Positions 8,403 through 16,816 of a stretch of 64,000 nt of DNA are shown here, piece by piece (position 1 is the first letter of the stretch; every line of letters starts with the position of its first letter). Under the pieces are notes generated by a model. The model was not told where the DNA came from, made no database searches, and saw nothing but the letters and a program-made list of their open reading frames with translations. The DNA is taken from assembly GCA_016938735.1 (NCBI GenBank), contig JAFGUB010000027.1, positions 1 through 64,000 of the forward strand, written 5' to 3'. A program made the position numbers and the translations under genes. Origin of the DNA: Campylobacterales bacterium (GTDB lineage Bacteria > Campylobacterota > Campylobacteria > Campylobacterales > Sulfurimonadaceae).

Positions 8403-9191
8403 TTAATGTGACGCTTCAAGAGTTTTGAACGCTTTGGCGCGTGAAAGCAGTGAGAGCAGACAAAAGAGCGCAATCGCCATCAAAAACCAAAAGCCCGCAT
8501 CCGGGTAAGAATGGGTGGTAAACTACGCCACTTTGCCATCCCCAAAGACGGTCGGCATAAAGGGTTTGATCTTAAAAGCGCCGTAGTCGTGCATGTTGTG
8601 ACCAAACCAGTAGAGCCAGTAGGCGTAAAAACCTAAAAAGATCCCCGGTAGCCCTGCTGCGATGAGCGGAACAATGCCCAGTACTTTGATGGGATAGAGG
8701 ATAAAAAGCAGCAGCGCGAAGCTCAGCGCCACCAGCACATAAGGGGCAAACGCGCGCAAATGCGGCGCGCCGCGCTCCATAGGGTCCATACCGATGTAGT
8801 GGTTGATGGTGTTCATCTCATGCACTTCGCCGCTAAAACCGTCAAAGTGGTAATAAACGGGAATCCCCTCGGGAAAGGCGTCTTTAGGGTAGTTGGGCGC
8901 TTCGAGCGAGACGTACCAGATGGGCGCGGAAGCGACCCCGATCTCGGCTTGCATCTCGATCATCTTGGCCAGATCGTTTTGCGCCGCTTTGGGGGCACTG
9001 TGGCTGAAGTAGCGGCCGCTTTGGTAGTGGTTCCACAACCCGTAGACAAAAGAGGGAATCTCCGCGCTCTTTTGATCTTCAATCCGCTCTAAAGTGCCAT
9101 GAAAGAGCACCGAAGGAACGGTAAAAGCATACAGCAACAATGTGAGCGCGATGGAGGCAAACAGGCGCGATTTAAAAAAGGGACTTTGCAT
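8403..9191 (-). CDS. nosB: NosB-like membrane protein, interrupted by an in-frame TAG
   Basis: Located between nosZ and nosD where Campylobacterota carry nosB. The ATG at 9191 begins MQSPFFKSR, preceded by TAAGGA. The frame contains a membrane anchor (residues ~12-30), a periplasmic part and two hydrophobic segments, then TAG at 8523-8525 (codon 223). The same frame continues without another stop for 39 codons, encoding FTTHSYPDAGFWF, a further hydrophobic helix and KAFKTLEASH, to TAA at 8403, two bases before nosD. The downstream part reads as the missing last transmembrane segment, so the native gene is about 262 codons. A single C-to-T or G-to-A change from a Gln or Trp codon would explain it. 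Without readthrough the product is 222 residues (8523-9191). Function of NosB is unknown. Confidence 0.75.
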
Positions 9192-9198
9192 AACAATC

Positions 9199-9210
9199 CT
9201 TACATGTAAG
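9199..9210. repeat. TACATGTA palindrome supplying the nosB ribosome binding site
   Basis: Perfect 12-bp palindrome CTTACATGTAAG in the 90-base nosZ-nosB gap. Read on the coding (minus) strand, its end runs into TAAGGA placed 7-8 bases before the nosB ATG, so the element and the Shine-Dalgarno sequence overlap. Confidence 0.8.
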
Positions 9211-9280
9211 ATAGAGCTTTGGTTCAACCGCCAAAAGGTGGCTGGAACAAAGCTCCTGCCCGAAGGCAAGAGTATTGATC

Positions 9281-11875
9281 TTAGAACAGGTTGGCGTTCT
9301 CATCGATCCACTTGAAGTATTCGATGATATCTTTAGACTGTTGCGGCGACATGTTCTGGTTAGGCATGCGCAGGTTGAATGAGTTGATCATCGCCTCGAT
9401 ATAAGGGTTTTTGTAATGTTTTTCAGGGTTAAGAATAAAGTCATAGACAAACTGCTCGCCGTTTTCATGACGCATCAATACGCCGGTGAGGTCTGGGCCT
9501 GAGCTGACTTTACCGACGACGTGACAACCTGAACATCCGCCCTCATGGAAGGCTTTCTCACCGGCCGCTGCGGCAGGCGACATTTTGGTAGCCACCATCT
9601 TGGTGAGGATATCCTTGGCGCGGATACCGACGTCGGCAGTTTTAACCATGTACTGCCAGATCATGTTTTCAAAAAGAACCGCTTTTTCAACATCGCCCGC
9701 TTTGTAGGCGGCGTCAGCTTTTTTCTTCTCATCGGGGATCTTGCCGTACTGATCAAGCGCATCGACGACAAGGTTTTTAACAGTGTCATGCTTCTCGTAA
9801 TGGTTCTCTTTGAGGAATTTCACGACGGATTGAATAACGGCATCGGTGGCGGCATTGACGCCGACGATCTTTTTGTACTCCGCTTCAAGCTGCTCCGGAG
9901 TCATACCCGCCATTTTCATCTTCGAGACGTCTTCATACTTTTTGTTGGGGTCTTTGACCATCATATAGCCCATCATCTCGAGGTGCAGCGCGGAGCAGAA
10001 CTCGGTGCAGTAGAACGGGAATACCCCTTCAATGTCAGCGATAAACTCGATTTTGGCGGTTTCGCCCGGCTCAAGTGAAGCGTGGATATCGTAGCTGCCG
10101 ACCGTAAAGCCGTGGGTCTCATCCTGGGCACGCTCCAGGTTGGTCATGTAGATCGTAACCTTGTCGCCTTTATTGACGGTGATGTGCTCAGGATTGATGT
10201 GTGAGCGTACAAAGGTCGAATAGACGGTGACATGGTTGCCGTTACGTTCAACACGCTCTTGACCGGCGAGGGTTTTGCCTTCGTGCACCTTGCCCGTTTT
10301 GGGGTTGGTACCCATCTCATAACGGACATGCGGATGGACTTTACTCGCACGAATCGACTCTGCCTGATGCGGTTCACCCAGCGGGAAAGGCATGTCGTAG
10401 AGCAGCTGCATCTTGGGCCCTGAAATATCGATGAGCTGGTGGTTCTGCGGATGCAGCGGACCTACCGGCAGGAAACGGTCAATCGCAAGTTTATTGAGCG
10501 CAATCAGGTATTGACCCTGCGGATCGGCTGATTTGCCCTCCATCGCGGTGAGGTGTCCGATGTTGTAGTGGACATTGACCTTATCAAGCACCTTCAGATC
10601 TTTATAGTTCCACTTCACCACCTGTGAATCGACATAAAGCGAGGTATAGACTTCGCCGTCTACGTTGGAGTACTGGTTGTGCAATGGCCCCAGACCCAGC
10701 TCAAGCTGACCGTGTAGTGATTTTTTCATATCCAAAATGGGGATGCCGTAGGGATCTTTACCCGCATATTCTTTATTGTCAATGAGCTTCTTGATTTTTC
10801 TAAAGTCATAAACCGAAGCGTGGGTATCGAGTTTACCGCAGACAATGATCAGTTCACCCGTGGGGTTGACGTCTACACCGTGGGGCGATTTGGGCTCGGG
10901 GATCAGGAAGAGCGCGTCGTTTTTGACCGCGACGTCGATGGGGATCACCTTGTGGCCGTTAATCAGCTGATAGTTCTTCTTGTCTTTAGCCAGTTCGGCG
11001 AGCTTCTTCCAGTTGTATACATGTAAGAAGTCGGTGTCAAATCGGCTCATCCCCGCTTCAAACGGCGGCAGCCCTTTTTCGATGCCGCCTACGTACATTT
11101 CGGCGTTGAAAGAGTTGGTAAAGGCCCAACCGTCCGAGACACCCTTACCGGCATCGGTGAGGTCTTGCATATACGGCGGCAGCTCCAGCGTAAAGGCTTC
11201 GTCGGCCTTGATTTTGCCCGCTTTTTTATCAAACGGCCAGTGGGTTACGCCGCCACGGTACTTCTCTTTGTAGAGTTCGATAGGATAGTAGTTGTTATCC
11301 AAAGGGGCGGCGTATTGGCTCGCTTCGAGGATAAAGTCGGTATTGGGGGTAACAAAAGCGCCGCCGTGTTCGGATTTGAGTACGGGGTTCACAACGATCT
11401 GGGTGGTCTCAAAGTCGGCAAGACTAATGACGGCGATACGTGGATTGGCCTTGTCATTGATAAAGAGAAACTTACCATCACTCTTACCATCAGTCTCGGA
11501 GACGGCGGGGTGGTGGGTATCGCCCCAGTTGATCTCGCGTCCACGGATGTTGCCCTGACGCAAGATCGCCTTAGAGTCCTCATCGTAGCCATAACCCTGC
11601 CACGGCTCCGGGGTAAAGACGGCAATATACTTGAGGATACGCATCGAAGGCACCCCATAAACAATCACCTGACCCGATTGGCCACCCGATGAGAAGATGT
11701 AAAACTCATCATGCACACCCGATGGGGTATAGGTTTTGGCAGCGGCGAGCAGATCGGTCTCACTCAGACCGCGCTTCTTCATCACCTCTTGCAACTCATT
11801 GGCCTCTGCACCGATCCCCAGCAGCGCTAGGGCAGCGCAAGAGTAGACCACTCTTTTTAAACGACTTGGCTTCAT
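9281..11875 (-). CDS. nosZ: NosZ, nitrous oxide reductase with fused cytochrome c
   Basis: An 864-residue clade II (Sec-type, atypical) N2O reductase: N2O + 2 e- + 2 H+ to N2 + H2O in the periplasm. The N-terminal signal is a Sec peptide (KRVVYSCAALALLGIGAEA) rather than Tat. A seven-bladed propeller with the His ligands of CuZ follows, then the cupredoxin domain with the CuA motif CTEFCSALHLEMM, and finally a C-terminal cytochrome c domain with CSGCH near residue 781 and LRMPNQNM, as in Wolinella cNosZ. First gene of the operon, preceded by a Crp/Fnr box at -41.5. Start supported by AAGGAGA. Confidence 0.97.
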   Translation of the reverse strand: MKPSRLKRVVYSCAALALLGIGAEANELQEVMKKRGLSETDLLAAAKTYTPSGVHDEFYIFSSGGQSGQVIVYGVPSMRILKYIAVFTPEPWQGYGYDEDSKAILRQGNIRGREINWGDTHHPAVSETDGKSDGKFLFINDKANPRIAVISLADFETTQIVVNPVLKSEHGGAFVTPNTDFILEASQYAAPLDNNYYPIELYKEKYRGGVTHWPFDKKAGKIKADEAFTLELPPYMQDLTDAGKGVSDGWAFTNSFNAEMYVGGIEKGLPPFEAGMSRFDTDFLHVYNWKKLAELAKDKKNYQLINGHKVIPIDVAVKNDALFLIPEPKSPHGVDVNPTGELIIVCGKLDTHASVYDFRKIKKLIDNKEYAGKDPYGIPILDMKKSLHGQLELGLGPLHNQYSNVDGEVYTSLYVDSQVVKWNYKDLKVLDKVNVHYNIGHLTAMEGKSADPQGQYLIALNKLAIDRFLPVGPLHPQNHQLIDISGPKMQLLYDMPFPLGEPHQAESIRASKVHPHVRYEMGTNPKTGKVHEGKTLAGQERVERNGNHVTVYSTFVRSHINPEHITVNKGDKVTIYMTNLERAQDETHGFTVGSYDIHASLEPGETAKIEFIADIEGVFPFYCTEFCSALHLEMMGYMMVKDPNKKYEDVSKMKMAGMTPEQLEAEYKKIVGVNAATDAVIQSVVKFLKENHYEKHDTVKNLVVDALDQYGKIPDEKKKADAAYKAGDVEKAVLFENMIWQYMVKTADVGIRAKDILTKMVATKMSPAAAAGEKAFHEGGCSGCHVVGKVSSGPDLTGVLMRHENGEQFVYDFILNPEKHYKNPYIEAMINSFNLRMPNQNMSPQQSKDIIEYFKWIDENANLF

Positions 11876-11914
11876 ACCATTCTCCTTAAGCTAGCGTTAT
11901 GAATAACATCAGCG

Positions 11915-11956
11915 ATTGTAACTGTTACAAAAATTTAACACTTTGATTTCTATCAT
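11915..11956 (-). promoter_or_regulatory. nosZ promoter with Crp/Fnr-type box
   Basis: On the minus strand ATGAT-N4-ATCAA (11943-11956) matches the Crp/Fnr consensus with one mismatch. TACAAT (11920 to 11915) is the -10, giving a start near 11908 and placing the box centre at -41.5. A GTAAC-T-GTTAC inverted repeat (11918-11928) overlaps the -10. Confidence 0.65.
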
Positions 11957-11966
11957 TAAGAAAAGC

Positions 11967-12635
11967 TTAATTGGTGAGCACGATCTGCTCTAAGCCCTGA
12001 AGATCGGTAATCACGATTGCTTTGCCGCGCAGGGCAATACAGCCTTGCGATTCAAGCTCTTTGAGGGTACGCGAAAGGCTCTCCGCCGCAATACCAAGCG
12101 TTTTGGCGACCTGATAGCGTTTGGAGCTATTGAACTGCTCGAGGTTCTCTAGCAGATAGCGCGCGATTTTCGCTTTGACCGGGAGCCTTGAGAAGGTATA
12201 TTGAATATTGATGCTAACGTGATGGTTGAGCTTATCTGAGATGGAGTCAAGCAAAACAGGCAGAATCGCAACGGCGAAAAAGGGCTCCTGCTTGAGTTTG
12301 GCAAACTCTATTTTGGCGAGTTTGGCAGACTGAAGTGCCCGTATGGAGGCGGGAAAGCCGATCTGCTTGATATTGGCCATTTCACCGACGAGATGAATGG
12401 CGTCGATGTCGCGCATCACAATCTCTTCATTTTTGGCACCTATCTTGAAGATGCGGATCATCCCTTCACAAAGAAGATGAAGATAAATCGGTGCATCCTC
12501 TTCATAGACGATGATCTCGCCGCTCTCATACGCACCATAGAGAGTGTATGCAGCGATTTTGTCAGAGGCGTCTGCATCCAGCAGAGGAAAAATCGATTGT
12601 AAGCAGCGTTTCAAACGCTTTTCGCGGGTGAGCAT
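11967..12635 (-). CDS. Crp/Fnr-family transcription regulator
   Basis: A 222-residue regulator with an N-terminal cyclic-nucleotide-binding-like beta-roll (residues ~20-130) and a C-terminal winged helix-turn-helix (TLGIAAESLSRTLKELESQG). There is no N-terminal Cys cluster for an Fnr-type [4Fe-4S] centre, so it resembles the Nss/Dnr-like regulators that respond to nitrogen oxides or other signals in this phylum; the ligand cannot be read from sequence. It lies immediately upstream of nosZ in the same orientation, and its own promoter and that of nosZ both carry its likely target box, suggesting autoregulation and control of N2O respiration. Confidence 0.9.
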   Translation of the reverse strand: MLTREKRLKRCLQSIFPLLDADASDKIAAYTLYGAYESGEIIVYEEDAPIYLHLLCEGMIRIFKIGAKNEEIVMRDIDAIHLVGEMANIKQIGFPASIRALQSAKLAKIEFAKLKQEPFFAVAILPVLLDSISDKLNHHVSINIQYTFSRLPVKAKIARYLLENLEQFNSSKRYQVAKTLGIAAESLSRTLKELESQGCIALRGKAIVITDLQGLEQIVLTN

Positions 12636-12666
12636 ATTAGGCCTTGCGTCATCAAACTTGGAGCGT

Positions 12667-12708
12667 ATCTTAGAAGATTGCGCACCGTAATACTTTGACC
12701 TATATCAA
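12667..12708 (-). promoter_or_regulatory. Promoter of the Crp/Fnr regulator with its own box
   Basis: TTGAC-N4-ATCAA at 12695-12708, with minus-strand TAAGAT (12672 to 12667) as -10 and a start near 12660. The box centre is again at -41.5, so positive autoregulation is likely. Confidence 0.55.
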
Positions 12709-12725
12709 GAAGCGCAGTGGGGAAA

Positions 12726-13169
12726 TTAGAGTATGGAACGTATCTGCATGGCCACCCACAAGATGGCCAAATTGAGGATAAAGATGGCCATAGAGCCGCC
12801 TCTGGAGAGAAACTTTTGATAGAGCGAGCGCTCTTTTTGATGGGTTTTAAAGGCGATCACGAGATGAATGACGGTAGCTATGCTCAGGGCGCAGACCAAG
12901 ATCAGTTTCCACGTAATCCACCGATCAAGCTGCGTCTCACCCTCAAAAAGCATCGAGAAGAGTCCGTAATGATCCCCCAAAACAAGGCCTGTCGTGATCA
13001 AAATCAGCAACCATACGGTCTCAAAATAGCCATAAAAGGGACCAATCGTTCCATATACGGCACTTTGCACTTTTGGGTCTCGAATGGCCAAGCCTAAACC
13101 AAAGAGCACGATACTGCCGCCGATCCAGGCACAAGCTGCAAGGATATGTACGTACAAAACAAGTGACAT
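12726..13169 (-). CDS. CopD/HemJ-like four-helix membrane protein
   Basis: A 147-residue integral membrane protein with four predicted helices, starting MSLVLYVHILAACAWIGGS. The histidine in the first helix (YVHILAACAWIGG) and another in the third helix (VIHLVIAF) resemble the b-type heme or copper-associated positions in CopD/DUF2269/HemJ-type proteins. Its promoter carries the same Crp/Fnr box at -41.5 as nosZ, so it probably belongs to the same regulon; a role in copper or heme handling for respiration is an inference. Confidence 0.7.
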   Translation of the reverse strand: MSLVLYVHILAACAWIGGSIVLFGLGLAIRDPKVQSAVYGTIGPFYGYFETVWLLILITTGLVLGDHYGLFSMLFEGETQLDRWITWKLILVCALSIATVIHLVIAFKTHQKERSLYQKFLSRGGSMAIFILNLAILWVAMQIRSIL

Positions 13170-13201
13170 CAGAACACTCCCTCTTGACAGGAATTGTTGA
13201 C

Positions 13202-13243
13202 AGTATAAAATAAATGATGCCTTATGCTCTTGATATGGATCAT
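13202..13243 (-). promoter_or_regulatory. Crp/Fnr-type box and promoter of the CopD-like gene
   Basis: TTGAT-N4-ATCAT at 13230-13243 with minus-strand TATACT (13207 to 13202) as -10; the predicted start is near 13195 and the box centre is at -41.5. Fourth member of the identical-geometry set. Confidence 0.6.
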
Positions 13244-13351
13244 ACCTGCGTTGACAAGGGTGCCTGAAAAATTGATGTTGTGAGATAGAGAGTGTGAATA
13301 AAGGTTGTCGTTACAAAGACAAACGACGATCTCTGCTGATGCATTCGAAGG

Positions 13352-13428
13352 TGGTGGGTCCTCACGGGCTCGAACCGTGGACCGCCCCGTTATGAGCGGG
13401 GAGCTCTAACCAACTGAGCTAAAGACCC
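13352..13428 (-). tRNA. tRNA with CAU anticodon (Met or lysidine-Ile2)
   Basis: A 77-base cloverleaf including encoded CCA. The acceptor stem is GGGTCTT/AGGACCC with one G-T pair and discriminator A; the D-arm is AGCTCAGTTGGTTAGAGCT; the anticodon stem-loop is CCCCG-CTCATAA-CGGGG; the T-arm holds GGTTCGAGCC. The CAU anticodon fits elongator Met or tRNA-Ile2, which cannot be separated by eye; the absence of initiator-type features (the first pair is G-C, no three G-C pairs flanking the anticodon loop in the initiator pattern) argues against tRNA-fMet. Confidence 0.9.
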
Positions 13429-13471
13429 TTTTAAGAGGCGCAATTATACGCTCGCAACTCTAAAAAAGAGT

Positions 13472-14581
13472 TTACATAAAGCTCTTTTTACCTCTTGGGT
13501 CATAAAGGTCGCGGTAGCGAAAGGTAAGCAGGTTTTGCATGATGGCGATCAGCACCATAAAATTGACAAAACTGCTGCCGCCGTAGCTAAACATCGGCAA
13601 AGGCACCCCCACCACGGGGGCAAAACCGATCGTCATGGCGATATTGATGCTCATGTAAATAAAGATCATCATAGCGATGCCTGAACTGACCACCTTGATA
13701 TACATGTCATCACTCCACAGGGCGATCCCCATCAAGTGTAGCACCAATAGTGCGTACAGAGCGATCAGCAACAGAGCGCCGAAAAAACCGAAGCGCTCGA
13801 CGACATACGCGAAGATAAAATCGCTCGAAGCGATCGGCAAAAAGCGCATCTGGGTCTGCGTCGCCTCTTCGACGCTCTTACCCAGCATCCCCCCAGAACC
13901 GATGGCGATGATCGACTGATAAACCTGATGGCTCGGTTTTTCACTGACAAAGTCGTGTAGCCGCTGCTTTTGGTAATCATGCAGTTGTGTATAGATGAGC
14001 GGCAACGACACCACGAAGACAGCGATGAGACTCACCCAGATCTGCCAGCGCACCCCCGCGACGAAGAGGATGCCGAAGCCCAGCAGCAGCATGATCGTCG
14101 CAGTCCCCAGATCGGGCTCTTTGACGATCAGCGCAAAGGGAAGCAGAATAAAAAACGAGAGCTTGGCGAACGCTTTGAGATCGTAACCCTCTATAGGCGG
14201 AGGATTTCTGGCAATCAGGTAGGCGAGCATGAGCACAAAGGCCGGCTTCATCAGCTCCGAAGGTTGCAGGGTAAAGTTGATAAAGGGGATCTCGATCCAG
14301 CGTTTGGCGCCAAGACGACTGTGACCAAAGAGCTCGACCGACAAGAGCAGCGCAATGTTCAGCCAATAAAAAAAGGGAATCAGCCAATTAAAGCGACGAA
14401 TAGGCAAGAGCAAAAAAAGGACAAAGACGCCCGCACCCACCCCAACATAAATCAGGTGTTTGGTCGCCAGTGCCGGATGAATCTCACCGATGAGCATTCC
14501 CGAAACCGCGATGAGCGGTATGATCATCAACATCGTGAGAAAATCGAAATGTGTTAAAATGCGCCTGTCAAGTTTCCACAC
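13472..14581 (-). CDS. rodA: RodA/FtsW-family peptidoglycan polymerase
   Basis: A 369-residue SEDS-family protein with about ten transmembrane helices. The WKLDRRILTHFDF start, the KRWIEIPFINFTLQPSELMK block and the terminal loop VPLPMFSYGGSS are RodA signatures. RodA polymerises lipid II for side-wall growth with a class B PBP. The start is GTG at 14581, divergent from rluD with 54 bases between. It is downstream-adjacent to the tRNA gene. Confidence 0.93.
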   Translation of the reverse strand: MWKLDRRILTHFDFLTMLMIIPLIAVSGMLIGEIHPALATKHLIYVGVGAGVFVLFLLLPIRRFNWLIPFFYWLNIALLLSVELFGHSRLGAKRWIEIPFINFTLQPSELMKPAFVLMLAYLIARNPPPIEGYDLKAFAKLSFFILLPFALIVKEPDLGTATIMLLLGFGILFVAGVRWQIWVSLIAVFVVSLPLIYTQLHDYQKQRLHDFVSEKPSHQVYQSIIAIGSGGMLGKSVEEATQTQMRFLPIASSDFIFAYVVERFGFFGALLLIALYALLVLHLMGIALWSDDMYIKVVSSGIAMMIFIYMSINIAMTIGFAPVVGVPLPMFSYGGSSFVNFMVLIAIMQNLLTFRYRDLYDPRGKKSFM

Positions 14582-14635
14582 CGCTTTTCCCCAGCGAAAA
14601 TTTGCCCCATTATATCCAAGCCGAGGTTAACCCCA

Positions 14636-15613
14636 ATGAATGAGCCTGTTACCATCGACGTCACTGCTGCAGAGCGTCTGGACACCTTTTTGGCGGAGCA
14701 CTTGGGACAGAGTAGAAACCAGATCGCCCAACTCATCAAAGGCGGTCACGTCCGCGTCGATGCAGAGGTCCAGACCAAACCCGGCCTCAAACTCAAAGCG
14801 GGGCAATCCTTACATGTAAGCATTCCCCAAGTGACGCCGCATGTCGCGCAGAGCATCGATTTTGACGTGACGGTGCTTTATGAAGACGCATCGATACTGA
14901 TCATCGACAAGCCCAGCGACCTCACCGTCCACGCCGCCCCCAGCGTCAAGGAGCCGACCTTGGTCGATTGGCTCATCCACAAGGGGATTTCGCTCTCCAC
15001 CATCAGCGGCGAAGAGCGCCACGGCATCGTCCACCGCCTCGATAAGGGCACCAGCGGCGTGATGGTGGTCGCCAAAACCAACGAAGCCCACGAAAAGCTC
15101 TCGCAGCAGCTCCAGGACAAAAGCATGGGGCGCTACTATCTCGCCCTCGTCACACCGCCGCTCAAAGAGCATCACACGGTGATCGAAGCTCCCGTAGGTC
15201 GTAGCAGCCACAACCGCCTCAAGATGGCCGCCGTACCGGAGGGCAAAAGTGCCAAAACCCTCTTTTGCGCCCTCTCGCGCAGTCGCGACGGCAAAGAGGA
15301 GCTGATCGGGGCCAAACTCTTTACAGGACGCACCCATCAGATCCGCGTCCACCTCGAAACGATCAGCCGTCATATTCTGGGCGATCATTTATACGGTGTT
15401 AAGAGCAAAGAAGATAAAATCAGTCGCATTTTGCTGCACGCCTACGTCATGTACCTGACCCACCCGCAAAGCGGGGAACGGATGCAGTTTTACGCGGACA
15501 TTCCGCAAGCGATGCGTGATCATTTGCAAAAATATTTCGACCAGGAACCTCTCGATGCGCTTCTCTCTCCCGATACTTTTAGCCGTCATTTCGACCAGCC
15601 TGATCTTTATTAG
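14636..15613 (+). CDS. rluD: RluD/RluA-family pseudouridine synthase
   Basis: A 325-residue RNA pseudouridine synthase with an N-terminal S4 RNA-binding domain (residues ~14-75) and the catalytic domain with the HRLDKGTSGVMVVAK motif (catalytic Asp) and RTHQIRVH. In Campylobacterota this gene precedes the FN3 lipoprotein and trmB as here. It ends in TAG and its last 59 bases overlap the start of the next gene. A 12-bp CTTACATGTAAG encodes part of SLHVS at 14809-14820. Confidence 0.93.
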   Translation: MNEPVTIDVTAAERLDTFLAEHLGQSRNQIAQLIKGGHVRVDAEVQTKPGLKLKAGQSLHVSIPQVTPHVAQSIDFDVTVLYEDASILIIDKPSDLTVHAAPSVKEPTLVDWLIHKGISLSTISGEERHGIVHRLDKGTSGVMVVAKTNEAHEKLSQQLQDKSMGRYYLALVTPPLKEHHTVIEAPVGRSSHNRLKMAAVPEGKSAKTLFCALSRSRDGKEELIGAKLFTGRTHQIRVHLETISRHILGDHLYGVKSKEDKISRILLHAYVMYLTHPQSGERMQFYADIPQAMRDHLQKYFDQEPLDALLSPDTFSRHFDQPDLY

Positions 15614-16811
15614 CGGCTGTAGCCAACAGCCCAAGCCCGCACCCAAGGTGATCATCGATACTTCATTGCCCGTCGTATCGCTCAACGGCCACATCAGCGA
15701 AATGACCTCCATCGCCTTTGAATGGAAGAGCATCCAAGATCCGCGCGTCGAAGGCTACTACGTCTATCGCTCTGACCCCAAAGCAGCCGATGAGAAACTA
15801 GAGCGCATCGCCAACATCAAAGGGCGCTACGTCACCCATTTCGTTGATAGCGCTCTGCAACCCAATACGCTTTACATGTACCGCTTCTCCTCCTATAATA
15901 CCCAAGGTGCCGAGTCTCAAGGCAGCGCCACCTACCGCGCGGCAACCCTACCGCTGCTGCAATCGGTGAGCTTCTTCGCCTCACTAGGCAATCTGCCCCG
16001 TAGCGCCAAGCTGATCTGGCGTCCGCACACCGACACGCAGATCAAGGGCTACTATCTCGAACGCAAGCTCAAAGAGCAGACCGAATGGAAGCGCGTCGCC
16101 ACGATCAACGAGCGCTTGATGGCCGAATATATCGATACCGATCTCAAAGACGCCCAAAGCTATCAGTACCGCCTCTTCGCCTACACCCACGCCGGCATCG
16201 TCTCTACGGCAAGCGACGTGGTTACGGTGGTCACCAAGCCTCTGCCCGATCCCATCACCAACATCAAAGCCACCAGCCAGCTTCCCCGCAAGATCATCAT
16301 CTCATGGGATCCAAGCATCAGAGAAAATTTCACCCATTACAACCTCTACCGCGCCGACGAGCCTGAGGGGCAATACCGCTACCACGTCAAACTCACAGAG
16401 ACCTCGTTTACCGACATCATCGAAGAGGACGGAGCGCACTACTTCTACAAAGTCAGTGCGGTAGACGGCGACGGTCTGGAAAGCCTCATCGAAACGGCGC
16501 CGACGCGCGGCTCCACCCTTGCCAAACCCAAAACCCCGCTGAGCCTAAGCGCACAGATCAGAGCCCACACCGTGCAACTTCGCTGGCAAAAAGCCGATGA
16601 TGAGACGCAGAGCTACGTCCTGATGAAAACCCGCAAAACAGGTTGGCTCAGCAAAAGCGTCACCGAAATCAAAGACATCCAAAGCGAGCAGTACAGCGAC
16701 CACGACCTGCAACCAGACTCAGCCTATCTCTACCAAATCGCCTCTGTTAATCAGTACGGTATTCGCTCTGAGTTGAGCGAACCCGTCACCGTGATCACCG
16801 AAGCGAATTAG
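15555..16811 (+). CDS. FN3-repeat lipoprotein
   Basis: A 418-residue lipoprotein with a leader starting MRFSLPILLAV and lipobox ISGC, followed by four fibronectin type III-like repeats (each with a YYVYRS or YYLERK-type strand and a final YRF/YQ strand). The ATG at 15555, inside the rluD frame, is chosen because it gives a proper lipoprotein signal; earlier in-frame starts give no signal. The function of this conserved Campylobacterota protein is not known to me; location next to trmB and ftsEX suggests an envelope role. Confidence 0.85.
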   Translation: MRFSLPILLAVISTSLIFISGCSQQPKPAPKVIIDTSLPVVSLNGHISEMTSIAFEWKSIQDPRVEGYYVYRSDPKAADEKLERIANIKGRYVTHFVDSALQPNTLYMYRFSSYNTQGAESQGSATYRAATLPLLQSVSFFASLGNLPRSAKLIWRPHTDTQIKGYYLERKLKEQTEWKRVATINERLMAEYIDTDLKDAQSYQYRLFAYTHAGIVSTASDVVTVVTKPLPDPITNIKATSQLPRKIIISWDPSIRENFTHYNLYRADEPEGQYRYHVKLTETSFTDIIEEDGAHYFYKVSAVDGDGLESLIETAPTRGSTLAKPKTPLSLSAQIRAHTVQLRWQKADDETQSYVLMKTRKTGWLSKSVTEIKDIQSEQYSDHDLQPDSAYLYQIASVNQYGIRSELSEPVTVITEAN

Positions 16812-16816
16812 CGCCG

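Noticed and set aside
13260-13340. Small RNA or terminator downstream of the tRNA gene
   Set aside because: GTCGTT/AACGAC hairpin is short and lacks a clear T-run; evidence too weak.
13701-13708. Other ACATGT hexamers (near 3670, 9349, 13702, 21499, 31255, 52968) as family members
   Set aside because: They lack the outer T and A on one or both sides and occur at about the chance level; used instead as the internal control.
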